Shown here one piece after another: positions 27,701 to 35,750 of a DNA stretch of 45,975 bases. The stretch's first letter is position 1, and each line of letters begins with the position of its first letter. Location: the NCBI GenBank assembly GCA_902571425.1, contig CACGBZ010000009.1, positions 1 to 45,975 on the forward strand, in the 5' to 3' direction. The DNA comes from an uncultured Pelagibacteraceae bacterium. Lineage in GTDB: Bacteria > Pseudomonadota > Alphaproteobacteria > Pelagibacterales > Pelagibacteraceae. The notes under the pieces were generated by a model. It was not told the DNA's origin and ran no database searches. It worked only from the letters and a program-made list of their open reading frames with translations. The translations under genes and the position numbers were made by a program.

Positions 27701-28605
27701 TGTTTAAAGTTTTTGGCTTTTATAAATTCGTAAAGATTAAATCTTTAAAAATAAACAAAGATTTTTTACAAAAGTTCCTTATTTCAAATCATATTAGAGG
27801 AACTATAATCATTGCTAAAGAAGGATTAAATGGCACTATTTCAGGTAGTATCAATGATATTGATAAAACAAACAAAAAACTAAAATCTTTATTTTCATTT
27901 AAACAATTTGATAGTAGCAACGAGTCTAAATCTACATTTCAGCCTTTTCATAAGCCTAAAGTAAAAATTAAAAATGAAATTGTGCCAATGAATTTAACTA
28001 TCAATTCCAATGAGAGAAACATAGAAACACACTTAGAGCCAAAAGAATGGAACAAGCTGATTAAGAATAAAGATACTCACATAATTGATACTAGAAAACC
28101 TTTTGAATATAAGGTTGGAACTTTTAAAAGATCAGTAAATCCAAATGTAACTAATTTTAGAGATTTTCCTAAGTATTTAAAAAAACTTAAGAAAAATAAA
28201 CCAGTAGCAATGTTTTGTACTGGTGGAATACGTTGTGAAAAAACTTCTGTTTATTTAAAGAAGAAAGGATTTAAGAATATTTATCAATTAAATGGTGGAA
28301 TTTTAAACTATCTAAATAAGATTAAAAAGAATGAAAGTTTGTGGAAAGGTGAGTGTTTTGTTTTTGATAATAGGATTAGTTTAAAACACGGTCTAAAAGT
28401 TGGTTCTCATTCAATGTGTAGTGGTTGTAGGAAACCAATATCTCCTAAGGATAAAAAATCAAAAAAATATGAAGAGGGTGTTTCATGTCCAAATTGTCAC
28501 GATAATCTAACAGATTATCAAAAATCAAGATTTAGAATGAGACAAAAACAAATTAATCTTGCTAAAGAAGCAGGAAAAAGACATATCTTCCAAAAAGAGT
28601 ATTAA
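27700..28605 (+). CDS. trhO: tRNA uridine(34) hydroxylase, rhodanese family
   Basis: TrhO (YceA/UPF0176) makes 5-hydroxyuridine at tRNA position 34 using O2. An N-terminal acylphosphatase-like domain (GTIIIAKEGLNGTISGS, residues 34-50) precedes a rhodanese domain. That domain has the active-site Cys173 in MFCTGGIRCEK and a second Cys at 179. The C-terminus shows SMCSGCRKPIS and SCPNCHD, a likely zinc-binding cysteine set. At 301 aa it is normal. It begins on a TAATG overlap with the methyltransferase gene. Confidence 0.92.
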   Translation: MFKVFGFYKFVKIKSLKINKDFLQKFLISNHIRGTIIIAKEGLNGTISGSINDIDKTNKKLKSLFSFKQFDSSNESKSTFQPFHKPKVKIKNEIVPMNLTINSNERNIETHLEPKEWNKLIKNKDTHIIDTRKPFEYKVGTFKRSVNPNVTNFRDFPKYLKKLKKNKPVAMFCTGGIRCEKTSVYLKKKGFKNIYQLNGGILNYLNKIKKNESLWKGECFVFDNRISLKHGLKVGSHSMCSGCRKPISPKDKKSKKYEEGVSCPNCHDNLTDYQKSRFRMRQKQINLAKEAGKRHIFQKEY

Positions 28606-28619
28606 CAAATCATAAAATA

Positions 28620-29957
28620 ATGAATTTATTAAAAGATGAAGTTTCGTTGTTAGTAAGAAAACTTGCTATACCAGCAAGTGTAGGAACCTTATTCCAAACA
28701 CTTTATACAATCATAGATACTTTTTATGCAGGAAAAATATCGCCAGAAGCCTTATCTGCTTTGAGTAAGTCTTTTCCAATATATTTTTTGATTATTGCGA
28801 CATCTATTGGAGTTACCGTAGCGGGAACATCATTGATTGGCAGCAGTATTGGAGAAAAAAATGAAAAAAATGTTTTAAGTTATTTTGGTAATGTAATCAT
28901 TTATTCGATTATAATCTCTGTAGTTGTATCTATTTTAGGATTTGCCTTTGGAGAAAAAATATTCTTATTAATGAATTCCTCTCAAGAAGTAACAATTCTT
29001 GGACTCGAATATATTAATGTAATTTTTTTAGGTACGATATTATTTATTTTAGTAGTAGCATTAAATTCATTCTTACATGCAGAAGGAGATACTAAAACTT
29101 ACAGAAATGTTCTTATATTTTCTTTTTTCTTAAATATTATTTTAAATCCAATTTTTATATTTGGTTTTTTATTTATACCACCATTAGGAATAACTGGTAT
29201 TGGGATAGCAACTTTAATTGCTCAATTTGTATCTTTGTTGGTTATTTTGATAAAAATATTAAATAATCAAAGAATTAAACAAATAACTTTAGACCATTTC
29301 AAAGCTAAATTTTTTTTCTTAAAAAATATTTTTTTTCAATCAATGCCAATTACAATTGCCATATTAGGGTATTCTATTGCTGCAACAATTGTTTTTACAT
29401 ATGTTGGGCTATTTGGTGAATATGCTGTAGCAGGATATGGATCTGCCACAAGAATTGAGCAAGTTGTTTTGTTACCAATATTAGGAATTAATACAGCAAT
29501 AATTTCTATTATAGCGCAAAATATTGGTGCAAAATATTACGATAGAGTGGAGCAATCCTATTTTACCTCAATAAAATACGGTCTATTTATAATGTTAATC
29601 GCTGGTGTAGTTATTTTTATTAGTGCTGACATTGTTCCTAAATTCTTTTCTTCAAACCCAGAGGTAATTATGCATGGCTCGATGTACCTTAAGATTTCCG
29701 CATTTATTTTACCTGCTTATCCAATATTTTTCTTATCAAATGGATTTTTTATGGCTTTAAAAAAATCTGAAAAAGCCATGGTAAATAATATTGCCAGAAA
29801 TGTTATAGTACCAGTTTTATCCTTTTACATTGCAAAGTATTTAAATGCAGACTTTAAAACTTTTTTTTATATTTGGGCTATCTTTCAATGGTTGATATCA
29901 TTGGTATTATTATTTTATGTTAAATATTATATTAAACATAAATTAGTTAGTATTTAG
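28620..29957 (+). CDS. MATE-family multidrug/metabolite exporter
   Basis: The 445-aa membrane protein has about twelve hydrophobic segments and two MatE halves. The first begins LAIPASVGTLFQTLYTIIDTFY, and the middle carries the ALNSFLHAEGDTKTY loop typical of the family. MATE proteins export cationic compounds with Na+ or H+ antiport. The substrate is not predictable. It follows trhO by 14 bases. Confidence 0.9.
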   Translation: MNLLKDEVSLLVRKLAIPASVGTLFQTLYTIIDTFYAGKISPEALSALSKSFPIYFLIIATSIGVTVAGTSLIGSSIGEKNEKNVLSYFGNVIIYSIIISVVVSILGFAFGEKIFLLMNSSQEVTILGLEYINVIFLGTILFILVVALNSFLHAEGDTKTYRNVLIFSFFLNIILNPIFIFGFLFIPPLGITGIGIATLIAQFVSLLVILIKILNNQRIKQITLDHFKAKFFFLKNIFFQSMPITIAILGYSIAATIVFTYVGLFGEYAVAGYGSATRIEQVVLLPILGINTAIISIIAQNIGAKYYDRVEQSYFTSIKYGLFIMLIAGVVIFISADIVPKFFSSNPEVIMHGSMYLKISAFILPAYPIFFLSNGFFMALKKSEKAMVNNIARNVIVPVLSFYIAKYLNADFKTFFYIWAIFQWLISLVLLFYVKYYIKHKLVSI

Positions 29958-29969
29958 TATCGTTTAAAT

Positions 29970-30497
29970 ATGTTTTTTACTAAAAGGAAAGCAATCATTT
30001 TAATCATAATCTGCTCAATTTTTTTTATTCTTACATATAAAGATGTCAGATCTGAAGAGATTAAAGAAATTTCTGGGAACGCTAAAATTATTGATGGAGA
30101 CACAATTAAAATAAATTCAAAAAAAATAAGATTGCACGGAATTGATGCTCCTGAATTTAAGCAAATGTGTAAAAAACCATATTTAACAATAGTATTTTTT
30201 ACTTTTGCTAAAGATTATCCATGTGGAAAAATTTCAACTCAAAAATTACAAAAAAAAATAAATAACAAAGTAATAACTTGTAAAATTTTGGATATTGACA
30301 GATATAAAAGATTAATTGGAGAGTGCTATAAAAGAAATTTAAATCTAAATTCTTGGCTAGTTTCAAATGGTTATGCGGTAGCTTATAGAAAATACTCAAA
30401 AAAATATATATCTAACGAAATTAATGCTAAAAATGAAAAAAAAGGTGTTTGGCAAGGTAAATTTGAAATGCCATGGGACTATAGAAGAAAAAAATAA
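29970..30497 (+). CDS. Exported thermonuclease (SNase)-like protein
   Basis: The 175-aa protein starts with a hydrophobic segment (residues about 8-24) that is a signal peptide or anchor. An SNase-like OB fold follows, with IIDGDTIKINSKKIRLHGIDAPE (split by convention), which has the calcium-site aspartates and first catalytic arginine. The later DRYKRLIGECY and SWLVSNGYAVAYRKY match the family. It is probably a periplasmic nuclease that could help recover phosphate or nucleotides, but activity is inferred. Its stop is 2 bases from that of soxG on the opposite strand. Confidence 0.87.
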   Translation: MFFTKRKAIILIIICSIFFILTYKDVRSEEIKEISGNAKIIDGDTIKINSKKIRLHGIDAPEFKQMCKKPYLTIVFFTFAKDYPCGKISTQKLQKKINNKVITCKILDIDRYKRLIGECYKRNLNLNSWLVSNGYAVAYRKYSKKYISNEINAKNEKKGVWQGKFEMPWDYRRKK

Positions 30498-30499
30498 GT

Positions 30500-31063
30500 T
30501 TATAATCTTGAAGCACAGTCTTCAATCCAAGACCAAAGATGTTCAGCAAAAGATCTTCTGACAAATAGATTTACAATATTTTCATCTTTATGATGCAGAA
30601 TTACATCTACATGATTTAAAACTGTCTGAGTTGTTGATCCCTTTTTTTCTTTAAATTCATTAAAGTTAAAGGGTGATCCTGCTGAAAAAATTTCATAAAT
30701 ATTTTTGCCTTTAAGTTCAAGTTGAACAAATTGATCAGTTACATCTATAACAGCACCTAAATTTGTTTTCGAAATACTATTAAATAAAATTTCATGTAGT
30801 TCGGATTTGTTGGTATCTTTACTTCCTAGCTCATTTGAGACTATCATCCATTCATCTGGACTAAGCCATATTGCTGTTAATTTATCACTTGTTGATGAAG
30901 TGTTTGCCTCTGAAGGTAAGATCATATTAAGATTTTTACCAATATTTGTTAAAAATTCTCTTTTTTTACCTCTTAAATTAATTTTTATTACTGGAGAGAT
31001 TTCTTTTGCAGAAATACTTTCTTGATTAATTTCATTTTTAATAACTGAATTATAGTTAAGCAT
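30500..31063 (-). CDS. soxG: Sarcosine oxidase gamma subunit
   Basis: The gamma subunit (187 aa) is structural in heterotetrameric sarcosine oxidase and belongs to the GcvT/YgfZ-like fold. Conserved features are LTAIWLSPDEWMIVS, AVIDVTDQFVQLELKG and, near the end, FVRRSFAEHLWSWIEDC. It is last in soxBDAG and its ATG overlaps the soxA stop by 8 bases. Confidence 0.93.
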   Translation of the reverse strand: MLNYNSVIKNEINQESISAKEISPVIKINLRGKKREFLTNIGKNLNMILPSEANTSSTSDKLTAIWLSPDEWMIVSNELGSKDTNKSELHEILFNSISKTNLGAVIDVTDQFVQLELKGKNIYEIFSAGSPFNFNEFKEKKGSTTQTVLNHVDVILHHKDENIVNLFVRRSFAEHLWSWIEDCASRL

Positions 31064-34061
31064 TTAATCTTTCATTTTTCTCATCATAAAAGACTGGATT
31101 TGCAACGGTGACATTAATATTTTTATTTTCCATAGGTATAAAAAGTTTTTTTCCCATCATATCTTTTCCACCTCTAACTACTGCAAGTGCAATTGATTTA
31201 TTTAAGTTTGGACTGAAATAACTTGAAGTTACATGACCAAGCATTTCAACAGGGCCTTGGTTTAACTCGGAAACTATTTGCGCTCCTTCTTCTAAAACTA
31301 CATTTGGATCTTCTGTTAATAAACCCACTAACTGCTTTCTATCTTCTCTCATTGTATCTGATCTATAAAGAGATCTTTTACCTATGAAATCGTATTTCTT
31401 CTTGCTGACTATCCAATCCATTTGAAGATCGATAGGGGTCATTGTTCCATCTGTATCTTGACCTACAATGATGAAACCTTTTTCTGCTCTTAATAAGTGC
31501 ATTGTTTCAGTTCCATAAGGAGTAATGTTAAACTCTTTACCTGCTTCCATGCACTTTTCCCATAAATCTTTTCCATAATTTGCTTGAACATTTATTTCGT
31601 AGCTGTGTTCTCCAGTAAAACTAATTCTCATTATTCTGCATTGAATACTGCCAATTTTTGATTGTTTGAATGACATGTGCGGAAAGTTTTCATCTGATAA
31701 ATCTAAATCAGGAATTATTTTTTTAAGAATTTTTTTACTATTAGGTCCGCATAAACTTGCTGTAGCATAATGATCTGTTACAGAGGTTAAATAAACATCA
31801 AGCTCAGGCCATTCTGTTTGAAGATAGTCTTCAAGTTTACCTAAAACATTTGCTGCTCCACCAGTTGTTGTGGTCATGATGTAATGATTTTCACCTAATC
31901 TTGTTGTAACTCCATCATCATAAACCATACCATCCTCATTTAGCATTAGGCCATATCTACATTTCCCTATAGCTAATTTTGACCAAGCATTTGTATAAAC
32001 TCTATTTAAGAATTCAGAAGCATCACTTCCTTGAATATCAATTTTACCAAGAGTAGAGGCATCCAATATACCGGCACTTTCTCTAGCAGCTTTACTTTCT
32101 CTTTGCACTGCTTGATGCATTGTTTCTCCATCAATAGGGTAGTACCAAGCTCTCTTCCATTGACCAACATTTTCGAATTCTGCTTTATTTTCAATATGCC
32201 AATCATTCATTGGTGTTCTTCTAAAAATATCAAAAAACTTTCCTACATTTCGACCCACAATAGTCCCAAATGTTAATGGTGTGTAAGGAGGTCTAAACGT
32301 AGTGGTCCCTAATTCACTCATTTTAACGCCAGCTGTATCTGCAATTATGCCTAACGCATGCATATTTCCTAGTTTACCTTGATCAGTTCCCATTCCCGTT
32401 GTTGTGTATCTCTTTACATGTTCGATAGATCTAAAACCTTCTCTTAATGCCAATTTGATATCTTTAGCTGTTGCATCGTTTTGATAATCTACAAATGGTT
32501 TAGTTTTGCCCAAAGGTTTATCAGAAGGAAGCAACCAAATATTTCTTTTTGTATTTTCCTCATCAATCTCAACTTTAATATTATCTAAATCCGTTTCTTT
32601 AATATTTAGAGTCTCTTTAAGCTTTTGATTTAAATTTTTAATGATTTCATCAATTTTAAAATCTCCACAACAAGATCCTACACTTATTTGGTTAGATGAA
32701 TTTTGATTTGGTAAGAAAACTTTTTTTTCTTCATCAAATTTAAGTTTGCTTCCTGATTGTGTATATAAATGTACAGCAGGTGTCCAGCCACCAGCAACTC
32801 CTAAGCAATCACATGAAATAGAAATTTTACTTCCAGTTACTGAAGTTCCATCATTTGATAGTTTCATAATTGAAACACTATTTAGTCTTTTGTAACCAGC
32901 TGTATCAACAATCGAATGTGACCAGTAAATTTTAATACCTGCTTCTTCTACTTTTTTAACAATTTTACTTTCAGATTGCTCTCTAATATCAATTATTGCT
33001 TCAACATTGATACCCTTGTTGTATAGTGACATAGCACTTTCGTAAGCACTATCATTATTAGTAAAAAAGACATTTTTACTACCACACACAACACCATAAA
33101 ATTCACTGTATTTTTTTATTGCAGATGAAAGCATTATTCCTGGTCTATCATTATTATTAAATATCAAAGGTCTTTCTAATGCACCTGTGGCTAAAATAAC
33201 TTTCTTAGCTCTAATTTTAAGAAGTCTTTGTCTGATTTTATTTGTTTTATCTTTAGCCTCTAAATGATCAGTTAGATTTTCTCTAGCCAAAAGATAATTA
33301 TATTGATGATAAGCAGCCACACTTGTTCTGGTTTTTATCTCAAGATTTTTAATATCTTTAAGCTCCTCTATTTCTTTTTTTAACCACTCTGAAGGAGCTT
33401 TGTTATCAATTTTGTTAAATTCATTATTTTCATAAATTGTTGATCCACCAAGTTCATTTTTTTCTTCAACTAACAATGTTTTAAAATTATTTTTAGTTGC
33501 ATTTTTTGCTGCTAATATTCCAGATATACCTGCACCTATTACCAATACATCACAATGAACATTTCGGTGGTCATAAATATCAGGGTCACTTGATTTTGGT
33601 GATTTTCCTAAACCGGCTGAGTGTCTTATGAAAAATTCATATTTTTCCCAGAAACTAGCAGGCCACATAAATGTTTTATAATAAAAACCTGCTGGAAAAA
33701 AAGGGGAGAGAAAATTGTTTATTCCACCAATATCAAATTCTACACTTGGCCAACAATTTTGACTGGATGCTTCTAAACCCTCGTAAATCTCGACTTCTGT
33801 TGCTCTAACATTAGGTTCTGTTCTGTTGGTACCAGGGTTTATTTGTACTATGGCATTTGGTTCTTCTGAACCTGACGTCATAATTCCTCTTGGTCTATGA
33901 TATTTAAAACTTCTTCCAACTAAATGAACATCATTTGCAAGCAATGCTGATGCTAACGTATCACCTTTAAAACCATGGTAAGTTTTACCATTAAATTTGA
34001 AGGAAATTCTATTAGTTTCATCAATGTACCCGCTGGATTTTACTCTTAAGTTTTTAGTCAT
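31056..34061 (-). CDS. soxA: Sarcosine oxidase alpha subunit
   Basis: SoxA (1001 aa) carries NAD+ and folate sites. A ferredoxin-like N-terminal domain contains RSFKYHRPRGIMTSG (51-65) but no iron-sulfur cysteine set. It is followed by an NAD(P)/FAD-type domain with GAGISG at 176-181. A GcvT-like C-terminal domain from about residue 590 should pass the methyl carbon to tetrahydrofolate. The ATG at 34061, 1 base after the soxD stop, is chosen over a GTG at 34085 that would overlap soxD by 23 bases. The complex converts sarcosine to glycine, H2O2 and a one-carbon unit. Confidence 0.95.
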   Translation of the reverse strand: MTKNLRVKSSGYIDETNRISFKFNGKTYHGFKGDTLASALLANDVHLVGRSFKYHRPRGIMTSGSEEPNAIVQINPGTNRTEPNVRATEVEIYEGLEASSQNCWPSVEFDIGGINNFLSPFFPAGFYYKTFMWPASFWEKYEFFIRHSAGLGKSPKSSDPDIYDHRNVHCDVLVIGAGISGILAAKNATKNNFKTLLVEEKNELGGSTIYENNEFNKIDNKAPSEWLKKEIEELKDIKNLEIKTRTSVAAYHQYNYLLARENLTDHLEAKDKTNKIRQRLLKIRAKKVILATGALERPLIFNNNDRPGIMLSSAIKKYSEFYGVVCGSKNVFFTNNDSAYESAMSLYNKGINVEAIIDIREQSESKIVKKVEEAGIKIYWSHSIVDTAGYKRLNSVSIMKLSNDGTSVTGSKISISCDCLGVAGGWTPAVHLYTQSGSKLKFDEEKKVFLPNQNSSNQISVGSCCGDFKIDEIIKNLNQKLKETLNIKETDLDNIKVEIDEENTKRNIWLLPSDKPLGKTKPFVDYQNDATAKDIKLALREGFRSIEHVKRYTTTGMGTDQGKLGNMHALGIIADTAGVKMSELGTTTFRPPYTPLTFGTIVGRNVGKFFDIFRRTPMNDWHIENKAEFENVGQWKRAWYYPIDGETMHQAVQRESKAARESAGILDASTLGKIDIQGSDASEFLNRVYTNAWSKLAIGKCRYGLMLNEDGMVYDDGVTTRLGENHYIMTTTTGGAANVLGKLEDYLQTEWPELDVYLTSVTDHYATASLCGPNSKKILKKIIPDLDLSDENFPHMSFKQSKIGSIQCRIMRISFTGEHSYEINVQANYGKDLWEKCMEAGKEFNITPYGTETMHLLRAEKGFIIVGQDTDGTMTPIDLQMDWIVSKKKYDFIGKRSLYRSDTMREDRKQLVGLLTEDPNVVLEEGAQIVSELNQGPVEMLGHVTSSYFSPNLNKSIALAVVRGGKDMMGKKLFIPMENKNINVTVANPVFYDEKNERLNA

Positions 34062-34062
34062 T

Positions 34063-34338
34063 TTATTGAGAAGGTGGTTTTTCACCCATTTTGTAAATTG
34101 CTTTTATTTCATCGTTAGAAGTATCTCGAACCATATTAAACCATTTACGACAACCATGTGCATGGTTCCATCTTTCAAATTGAACACCTTTAATATTTTT
34201 TCTCATAAATAAATATTCTGCCCACTCATCATCACTTAATTCTGTTGGTTGTTTAGGTCTTTCAATATGAGCTTCACCACCAGCTTTAAATTCTTGCTGA
34301 TCACGTTCTCCACAGTATGGACAGTTTATTAAAAACAT
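34063..34338 (-). CDS. soxD: Sarcosine oxidase delta subunit
   Basis: SoxD (91 aa) is the small zinc-binding subunit. The ligands of the family are present as Cys6 and Cys9 (NCPYCGERD), His59 and Cys63 (WNHAHGCRKWF). It shares a one-base TAATG overlap with soxB and lies immediately before soxA. Confidence 0.96.
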   Translation of the reverse strand: MFLINCPYCGERDQQEFKAGGEAHIERPKQPTELSDDEWAEYLFMRKNIKGVQFERWNHAHGCRKWFNMVRDTSNDEIKAIYKMGEKPPSQ

Positions 34339-35591
34339 TAATGAGCAACCGCTGCAGCCCCATGTTCATCAACAAGGTCTCCGCTTACAAATCTATTTAA
34401 ATTAAATGCAGCATTAAGTTTGTGTGGTTCATCATTTGCGATAGTATGTGCAAATAAATCTCCAGATCCAGGAGTTGCTTTAAATCCTCCAGTGCCCCAA
34501 CCACAATTAAAGTATAATCCTTTAATTGAAGTTTTACTTAAAATTGGACTAGCATCAGGACAAATATCTACTATTCCTCCCCATTGTCTTAACATTCTCA
34601 TTCTACTGAAAATTGGATATAATTCTAAAATAGCATTCAATGTTCCTTCAACTATTTGATGACTACCTTTTTGAGTATAAGAAACATAATCATCCGTTCC
34701 AGCACCAATGACTAATTCTCCTTTGTCAGATTGACTGACATAAGCATGCACTGCGTTAGACATTACAACTGTATCAATAATTGGTTTTACAGGTTCAGAA
34801 ACTAAAGCCTGTAAAGGTTTACTTTCAAGTGGAAGTCTTAGACCAGCCATATTAGCTATTACACTAGAATGACCAGCTGCAACTACACCAACTTTCTTAG
34901 TTTTTATAAATCCTTTTGTTGTTTCTATTCCTTCAACACTATCTCCATTTCTTTTTACTCCTTTAACTTCACAATTTTGAATAATATCAACACCCATTGC
35001 ATCTGCTCCTCTAGCATATCCCCAAGCAACTGCATCGTGTCTTGCGGTACCAGCTCTACGTTGTAAAGTTCCTCCTAAAACAGGGTATCTAATATCTGGT
35101 GATGTATTTATAATTGGGCAAAATTTTTTAACTTCTTCTGTACTTAAGTAGACTGCGTCAATTCCATTTAGTCTATTAGCATGGGTTCGTCTTTTTAAAT
35201 CTCTAACATCTTGTAAATTATGTGCAAGGTTCATTACACCTCTTTGACTAAACATTACATTGTAATTTAGTTCTTGAGATAAACCTTCCCAAATTTTTAA
35301 TGCATGATCATATAATCCTGCACTTGCGTCCCATAAATAATTTGATCTTATAATTGTAGTATTACGTCCAGTATTTCCACCACCAATCCAACCTTTCTCA
35401 ACTACAGCAATATTATTCATATTGTGTTTTTTTGCTAAATAGTAGGCTGTTGCTAATCCGTGGCCACCACCACCAACAATAACTGCATCGTATTCTTTTT
35501 TTGGAGCAGGATCTTTCCATGCTCTTTGCCAATTTTCATGATATGAAAGAGCATTTTTAATTAACGAAAATACTGAGTACTTATTTCTCAT
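34338..35591 (-). CDS. soxB: Sarcosine oxidase beta subunit
   Basis: SoxB (417 aa) is the flavin subunit that dehydrogenates sarcosine. A dinucleotide-binding [10 protein letters not shown] is at residues 40-49. [16 protein letters not shown] follows, and His185 in [17 protein letters not shown] is in the place of the histidine that binds FMN covalently in characterised enzymes. The C-terminal [14 protein letters not shown] and [16 protein letters not shown] are typical. It is first in the operon; its start faces tRNA-Ser across 67 bases. Confidence 0.95.
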   Translation of the reverse strand: MRNKYSVFSLIKNALSYHENWQRAWKDPAPKKEYDAVIVGGGGHGLATAYYLAKKHNMNNIAVVEKGWIGGGNTGRNTTIIRSNYLWDASAGLYDHALKIWEGLSQELNYNVMFSQRGVMNLAHNLQDVRDLKRRTHANRLNGIDAVYLSTEEVKKFCPIINTSPDIRYPVLGGTLQRRAGTARHDAVAWGYARGADAMGVDIIQNCEVKGVKRNGDSVEGIETTKGFIKTKKVGVVAAGHSSVIANMAGLRLPLESKPLQALVSEPVKPIIDTVVMSNAVHAYVSQSDKGELVIGAGTDDYVSYTQKGSHQIVEGTLNAILELYPIFSRMRMLRQWGGIVDICPDASPILSKTSIKGLYFNCGWGTGGFKATPGSGDLFAHTIANDEPHKLNAAFNLNRFVSGDLVDEHGAAAVAH

Positions 35592-35601
35592 AATAATTGA
35601 A

Positions 35602-35630
35602 TAATTACTTTATATATATTGAATTTTCAA
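35602..35630 (-). promoter_or_regulatory. Possible soxBDAG promoter
   Basis: On the minus strand TTGAAA (35630-35625) is followed after 17 bases by TAATTA (35607-35602), 10 bases before the soxB start codon. The very AT-rich spacer offers alternative -10 boxes, so this is tentative. Its -35 abuts the tRNA-Ser -35 back to back. Confidence 0.3.
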
Positions 35631-35646
35631 TACAATCGCTTAATAC
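35619..35646 (+). promoter_or_regulatory. Promoter for tRNA-Ser
   Basis: TTGAAT (35619-35624) and TAATAC (35641-35646) are separated by 16 bases. Initiation near 35652 would leave only a few leader bases before the mature tRNA at 35659. Short leaders are usual for single tRNA genes. Confidence 0.5.
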
Positions 35647-35658
35647 ACAATGTCATAC

Positions 35659-35750
35659 GGAAGAGTGGGTGAGAGGCTGAAACCAGTCGTTTGCTAAATG
35701 ACCGTGCGAGGAAACTTGTACCGAGGGTTCGAATCCCTCCTCTTCCGCCA
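35659..35750 (+). tRNA. tRNA-Ser (anticodon GCU)
   Basis: The acceptor GGAAGAG (35659-35665) pairs with CTCTTCC (35740-35746), followed by discriminator G and an encoded CCA (35748-35750). The anticodon stem GTCGT/ATGAC encloses the loop TTGCTAA with anticodon GCT at 35693-35695, which reads AGC and AGU. A long variable arm (about 35703-35723), typical of serine tRNAs, precedes the T-arm GAGGG-TTCGAAT-CCCTC. The opposing transglycosylase gene's stop codon starts at the very next base. Confidence 0.97.

Noticed and set aside
32006..32206. 66-codon minus-strand frame within soxA
   Set aside because: It lies in an alternative frame of a well-conserved gene and resembles no family.
34062..34085. 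Upstream GTG start for soxA giving 1009 residues
   Set aside because: It would overlap soxD by 23 bases, and the extra residues match nothing; the ATG at 34061 right after the soxD stop is better.
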